Shown: positions 61,867-64,000 of the stretch, piece by piece
How the letters are laid out: each line of letters starts with the position of its first letter
How positions within the stretch are numbered: the stretch's first letter is position 1
Assembly: GCA_003116995.1 (NCBI GenBank)
Contig: BDSL01000007.1
Location: 310,001 to 374,000 of the forward strand
Source of the DNA: Yamagishiella unicocca
Taxonomy: Eukaryota > Chlorophyta > Chlorophyceae > Chlamydomonadales > Volvocaceae
Reading direction: 5' to 3'
Length of the DNA: 64,000 nt
Notes under the pieces: generated by a model
What the model was told of the DNA's origin: nothing
Database searches by the model: none
What the model saw: the letters and a program-made list of their open reading frames with translations, nothing else
Translations under genes and position numbers: made by a program

Positions 61867-63841
61867 GCCGCGAGTCAGCGCGACACCGGTCCCAGCCTGG
61901 GATCAGATCATCAGATGAGGCTGAGGATAAATTTTGAGCATGTTTGTTTTGGCATCCGCCTATCTGGTAGCAGTGAGGGAAGTTGTTCCGAGGTGTGGGT
62001 CGGGCATGCGTTCTTTGGGTCGGGATCGCGGTGCAGTACGAGGAATTCTTTGGTGATCGGATCGGATCGGGTCTGATCTGATCTCACTTAGGGAAGCGGG
62101 GGAGGCCGCAGGCTAAGCCGGCAGCAGGGCGCAAGAGCGGAGGGGCGATGCACTCAAAGACGGGTTTCACGAGAGGCGGGGGTCGCAGGAGGTGTGACCA
62201 GAGGAACGAACACACAAGTGACGTGCGGGGCCGTTTGGACGAGCGTACGGCGGTGGTGGCTGGCAGTGCTGTTACTGCACCGTCAGCCAGGGCGGTTGTT
62301 GGCCGCCCAGTGGCACGGTGCGGTTGCACGATGAGTTGGTTGGCGGACCCCACGTGTGATGGGGCGGTACAACGTATGGTATGCGGATTCGTGCCTCTGC
62401 ACTCAGGTTCAAATTGTTGGACGGAAGCAGCTGACGCGATGCTTACCTGCTTACCTGCTTATCTGCTGCTTAGGAATCGGACTTGACGGTTGCGGAGTCA
62501 GCTTATTGGTTGCTGTAGGAGCACTCGTGCGGCCGACTTTCGCGGGTGCAGTCCTTTGTTCTTCTTTTTAGGGCGACAACGGCGACGATGTTAGGGTTTG
62601 GGGGCATACATCACGCCCTGCAATACGGGCCATGTTTGGGGGGTGCCGAGAAGACCCGGTTACACGACATGGAAGACGGAGGGCCGTGTTTGGGGGGTAA
62701 GAAGTTGTGGGTGAGGAGACGAGACTATTTCTCAGGTGTTCGGGTACTTGGGCCCGTTTAGTATTTCTGCATTCCCGAGCTGTGTTGTTTTTCTTTTTAC
62801 CCTCGAGGAGGCATTTCGCGCGTGTATGATGTTTTCGGAGCTGCGTGTGGGTGTGCGACTTTTTCAGCGCCGAGACAAAGAGAATTTTTGACAGTGGCCC
62901 CCGAGCGACGTTGTACAGGATATGACCGGCGGTAAAGGTCGTACGGACGAGGACCGTGCCGATAATGGCTGTGGGAACGCAGTCTGAAGGACCTGTAAGC
63001 TGATCCCAACAGGTCCCATCAGCCTCACTCACCCCTCCTGATACGCTTCCCTTAGTGGAGTGGCGCCAGGCCGCACCATGAGCAAGTGGGAATGCAACAC
63101 CACCCGAGCCGGCCGCAATTGTCACAATGAAGCCAAAGTGCGTTTTGGTGTTCGCCAGGCGCGGAAACTTCGGTCGCCTTTTATACCCGCGAGTGACCGA
63201 ACAGCATCCACAAACGGCCAACCAGGGCGAAAAGAAATGTACGGACCAGTTAATCGGCTAGGTGCTTAGTCGACTTGGTCGAGTTCGCGTCCGTTTCGAC
63301 TTCTTCGGCTGCCCTGGAGATGACAAAAGCATGCATGTGGTCAACGCTCATAACCGCCCACCAACTGACCCGTACCCATGGGTCGCTGCGCTCCTACACA
63401 GTCCACAGAAATGCCTAGATTAGTAGTTAAGTACCGGTACTTAGGGCTTAGTTTCTAGAATCCTAGCTGTCAAGTTGCGTGTATGCGGTCCAGCGGCCCC
63501 CCAAGGCAATACACAGCGCAACCCGTTTCCAATTTCGTTGTAAACGTAAGACGACCTCTCATACCAGTTAATATTACTTAACATTGCAATTTCTGTGCGC
63601 CAAGGCGGCGGCCTAAACACCAATTGCCAAAACGCTAGCTTGGTAGTAGGCAATGCAAGGGCATAACCAAAATTGCAGGATATGGAACTCGAAAGTTTCC
63701 CGTAGTTGGCCTCGCGATATTTCTTGTCGCCGCCCATGTCATGCTTTGCGGCGGTGTCAAGCCAGGGCGCAGGTGGGCAGACTTTTTTTAACGCAGCACT
63801 CATACGAAGTAATTATCCACAACAAAATTTGTCTCTTGCAG
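61867..63841. other. Intergenic region downstream of the KDM4 gene
   Basis: KDM4 3' flank. A gatcg-rich patch lies near 62050-62085, and a duplicated gggccatgtttggggggt/gggccgtgtttggggggt at about 62626 and 62682. No coding exon recognised before 63842. Confidence 0.4.
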
Positions 63842-63904
63842 GTAGTGTCGCTTCAAACAAAGGGCTCGCTTCACACATTCAGCTTTCGGGTGACAGCAAA
63901 ACAG
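63842..63904 (+). CDS. Candidate internal exon of a gene running off the right edge
   Basis: A strong acceptor (tttgtctcttgcag) and a donor (gtacgc) bound 63 nt, open in frame 0 as VVSLQTKGSLHTFSFRVTAK. I do not recognise the protein and found no companion exon. Confidence 0.35.
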
Positions 63905-64000
63905 GTACGCCCCTGTCGGGCATGCTTGGGTCCACCTACAAACATGTCTCTTGGGAACACTCGGGGGTTTACCTGAAAGTAGCTTCCCGTTATGAGAATC

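Noticed and set aside
62568..63221. 217-codon minus-strand open frame downstream of KDM4
   Set aside because: Composition and codon use are unlike the real exons here, with no motif or splice-supported neighbour.

Overview
The window is nuclear DNA from a green alga of the Chlamydomonadales, most likely a volvocine (Chlamydomonas/Gonium/Volvox group). Nearly every recognisable gene is split by many short GT-AG introns with GC-rich exons. The products are those of a photosynthetic, flagellated eukaryote: an LHCI antenna protein, PsbY, a Psb27-like lumen protein and a ciliary microtubule inner protein. TGTAA-type poly(A) signals are present. I saw no prokaryotic operons, CRISPR arrays, rRNA or tRNA genes. 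All coding models below were built by hand from protein similarity and splice signals, and reading phase was checked exon by exon. First exons and UTRs are the least certain parts.

Layout. 1-974 (-): 5' part of an alanine aminotransferase gene. 1273-2579 (+): ChaC-type gamma-glutamylcyclotransferase, sharing a 298-bp divergent promoter with the first gene. 3741-6135 (-): LHCI chlorophyll a/b protein. 8716-10270 (+): PSBY, whose polyprotein carries five tandem PsbY units. 11723-19847 (+): MCM7, 19 exons, with an E2F consensus about 130 bp upstream and a zinc-finger region lacking its four cysteines. About 21277-24800 (-): single-pass membrane protein of unknown function with a Pro-rich ectodomain. 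28821-30899 (-): Psb27-like thylakoid lumen protein with a Tat-type signal. 31669-35146 (+): CFAP210/CCDC173-type ciliary coiled-coil protein. 37914-about 46300 (-): very large PAS-containing class III guanylate cyclase. 47330-48130 (-): decayed LINE fragment. 49236-about 55100 (-): secreted or ER-type M20 metallopeptidase. 55538-61866 (+): KDM4-type JmjN/JmjC histone demethylase fused to a long tail with four AT-hooks. 63842-63904 (+): possible exon of a gene running off the window.

The genes do not form one pathway. Several divergent pairs have short shared upstream regions: AlaAT/ChaC, Psb27-like/CFAP210 and M20 peptidase/KDM4. Three genes serve the thylakoid: LHCA, PSBY and Psb27-like.

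The most striking observations are the five-unit PsbY polyprotein, the cysteine-free MCM7 zinc-finger region, the KDM4 catalytic core joined to an AT-hook tail, and AG-free tandem repeats that run directly into the 3' splice sites of introns in four different genes.
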